This document shows positions 5,574 to 6,037 of a DNA stretch of 6,037 nucleotides, one piece after another; the first letter of the stretch is position 1; each line of letters starts with the position of its first letter. The DNA comes from an uncultured Veillonella sp. GTDB taxonomy: Bacteria > Bacillota > Negativicutes > Veillonellales > Veillonellaceae. The DNA is taken from contig CAUHTB010000047.1 in NCBI GenBank assembly GCA_959608595.1, positions 1 through 6,037 on the forward strand, written 5' to 3'. Under the pieces are notes generated by a model. That model had not been told where the DNA came from and ran no database searches. It was given only the letters and a program-made list of their open reading frames with translations. Both the position numbers and the translations under genes were made by a program.

Positions 5574-6037
5574 TTAGCTCCTTTCAGCTGTGTTTACAAA
5601 ATAGGAAACCATGGTATAACCAAATTTCTGTTCTTTTATACATTTCCATGATTCAGGCAAGGTAAATGCCTCGTCCTTATGGTGCTCTAGTAGTAAAACA
5701 CCATCAGGCTTTAATAAATCACAGTCTACAACCATATCTATGGTCTCTTGTATAAATCCATTTTCATATGGTGGATCAGAAAAAATATAATCGAACTGTC
5801 GTCCCATTATATAATTTTTTAATTGTGAAAGTTTCCTCGGAATGATTTCTAACCGATCCTCCACATGACAATGTTTGGCATTCTCTAAAATCAATCTTCC
5901 TGTTTTAAAGTCTACCGCTACTGCATGTGCTGCACCACGACTTAAGGCTTCAATAGCTACTGCACCTGTACCTGAAAAAATATCTAATACATGAGTACCA
6001 AATAAACCTCTATTAGATAATACGTTAAACACACTTT
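5574..6037 (-). CDS. rsmD: RsmD, 16S rRNA (guanine(966)-N(2))-methyltransferase (partial, N-terminus beyond right edge)
   Basis: RsmD methylates N2 of G966 (E. coli numbering) in 16S rRNA, using S-adenosylmethionine, during 30S assembly. The frame is open to the right edge; 153 full residues are visible of a family length near 185, so about 30 N-terminal residues are missing. The visible part begins SVFNVLSNRGLFG, as in the family's (K)ESxFNxL region, so the GTG at 6032 codes an internal valine rather than a start. SAM-binding motif I, VLDIFSGTGAVAIEALSRGA, follows at visible residues 16-35. The catalytic DPPY motif is at 87-90 (bases 5766-5777), and the C-terminus has LLKPDGVLLLEHHKD. It is the upstream gene of coaD in the visible leftward operon. 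Other RsmD-like methyltransferases share DPPY, but the coaD neighbour supports RsmD. Confidence 0.92.
   Translation of the reverse strand, partial: SVFNVLSNRGLFGTHVLDIFSGTGAVAIEALSRGAAHAVAVDFKTGRLILENAKHCHVEDRLEIIPRKLSQLKNYIMGRQFDYIFSDPPYENGFIQETIDMVVDCDLLKPDGVLLLEHHKDEAFTLPESWKCIKEQKFGYTMVSYFVNTAERS
5578..5584 (-). promoter_or_regulatory. Ribosome binding site deciding the coaD GTG start
   Basis: AAAGGAG is made from the last sense codons of rsmD, 8 nt before GTG 5569. The rsmD stop TAA (5574-5576) lies between it and the start, so ribosomes ending rsmD can restart on coaD. Confidence 0.75.

Noticed and set aside
5430..5651. Rightward 73-codon open frame
   Set aside because: It is antisense across the coaD start and the rsmD end, with no binding site or family resemblance.
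6030..6032. GTG at 6032 as the start of rsmD
   Set aside because: The frame continues to the window edge with a serine codon, and SVFNVLSN matches an internal region of RsmD, so the valine is internal.
1..6037. A mobile, defence or biosynthetic system in the window
   Set aside because: Every gene but one belongs to a core housekeeping family in a familiar order, with no intergenic stretch over 130 bp, and I see no transposase, integrase, nuclease-toxin or similar sequence.

Overview
The window is about 6 kb of tightly packed, AT-rich chromosomal housekeeping DNA. It looks like a low-GC member of the Bacillota. A Negativicutes host such as Veillonella is my best guess, from protein flavour and gene order, but I could not test this by search. 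I see no mobile element, CRISPR array, tRNA or rRNA gene, phage gene or toxin system.

Layout. Five genes read leftward from about 2715 to the left edge: yicC, remA, gmk, rpoZ and the N-terminal half of coaBC. This is the order known from Bacillus subtilis (yloC-remA-gmk-rpoZ-coaBC). Junctions are only 4 to 14 nt, except between rpoZ and coaBC, where a perfect 16-bp hairpin lies directly against the coaBC ribosome binding site. A 127-bp divergent promoter region (2716-2842) separates this operon from rqcH, the only rightward gene, which encodes a full-length RqcH/Rqc2-type ribosome quality control protein. rqcH ends in a strong bidirectional terminator (4557-4592) shared with a second leftward operon: rsmD (5' end beyond the right edge), coaD and a small coiled-coil protein of unknown function.

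Functions. Two non-adjacent genes serve coenzyme A synthesis: coaBC (steps 2 and 3 from pantothenate) and coaD (the next step). gmk makes GDP, rpoZ encodes the omega subunit of RNA polymerase, and remA a DNA-binding regulator. yicC (RNA cleavage), rqcH (stalled-ribosome rescue) and rsmD (16S rRNA methylation) concern RNA and the ribosome. Three start sites need care: coaD starts at GTG, the coiled-coil gene most likely starts at the ATG at 5066 rather than an upstream GTG that is part of its Shine-Dalgarno sequence, and rpoZ starts at 907 although its frame stays open far upstream inside gmk.

I found no clear novel system. The items most worth a second look are the hairpin abutting the coaBC ribosome binding site, the uncharacterised coiled-coil gene after coaD, and the compact divergent promoter region.
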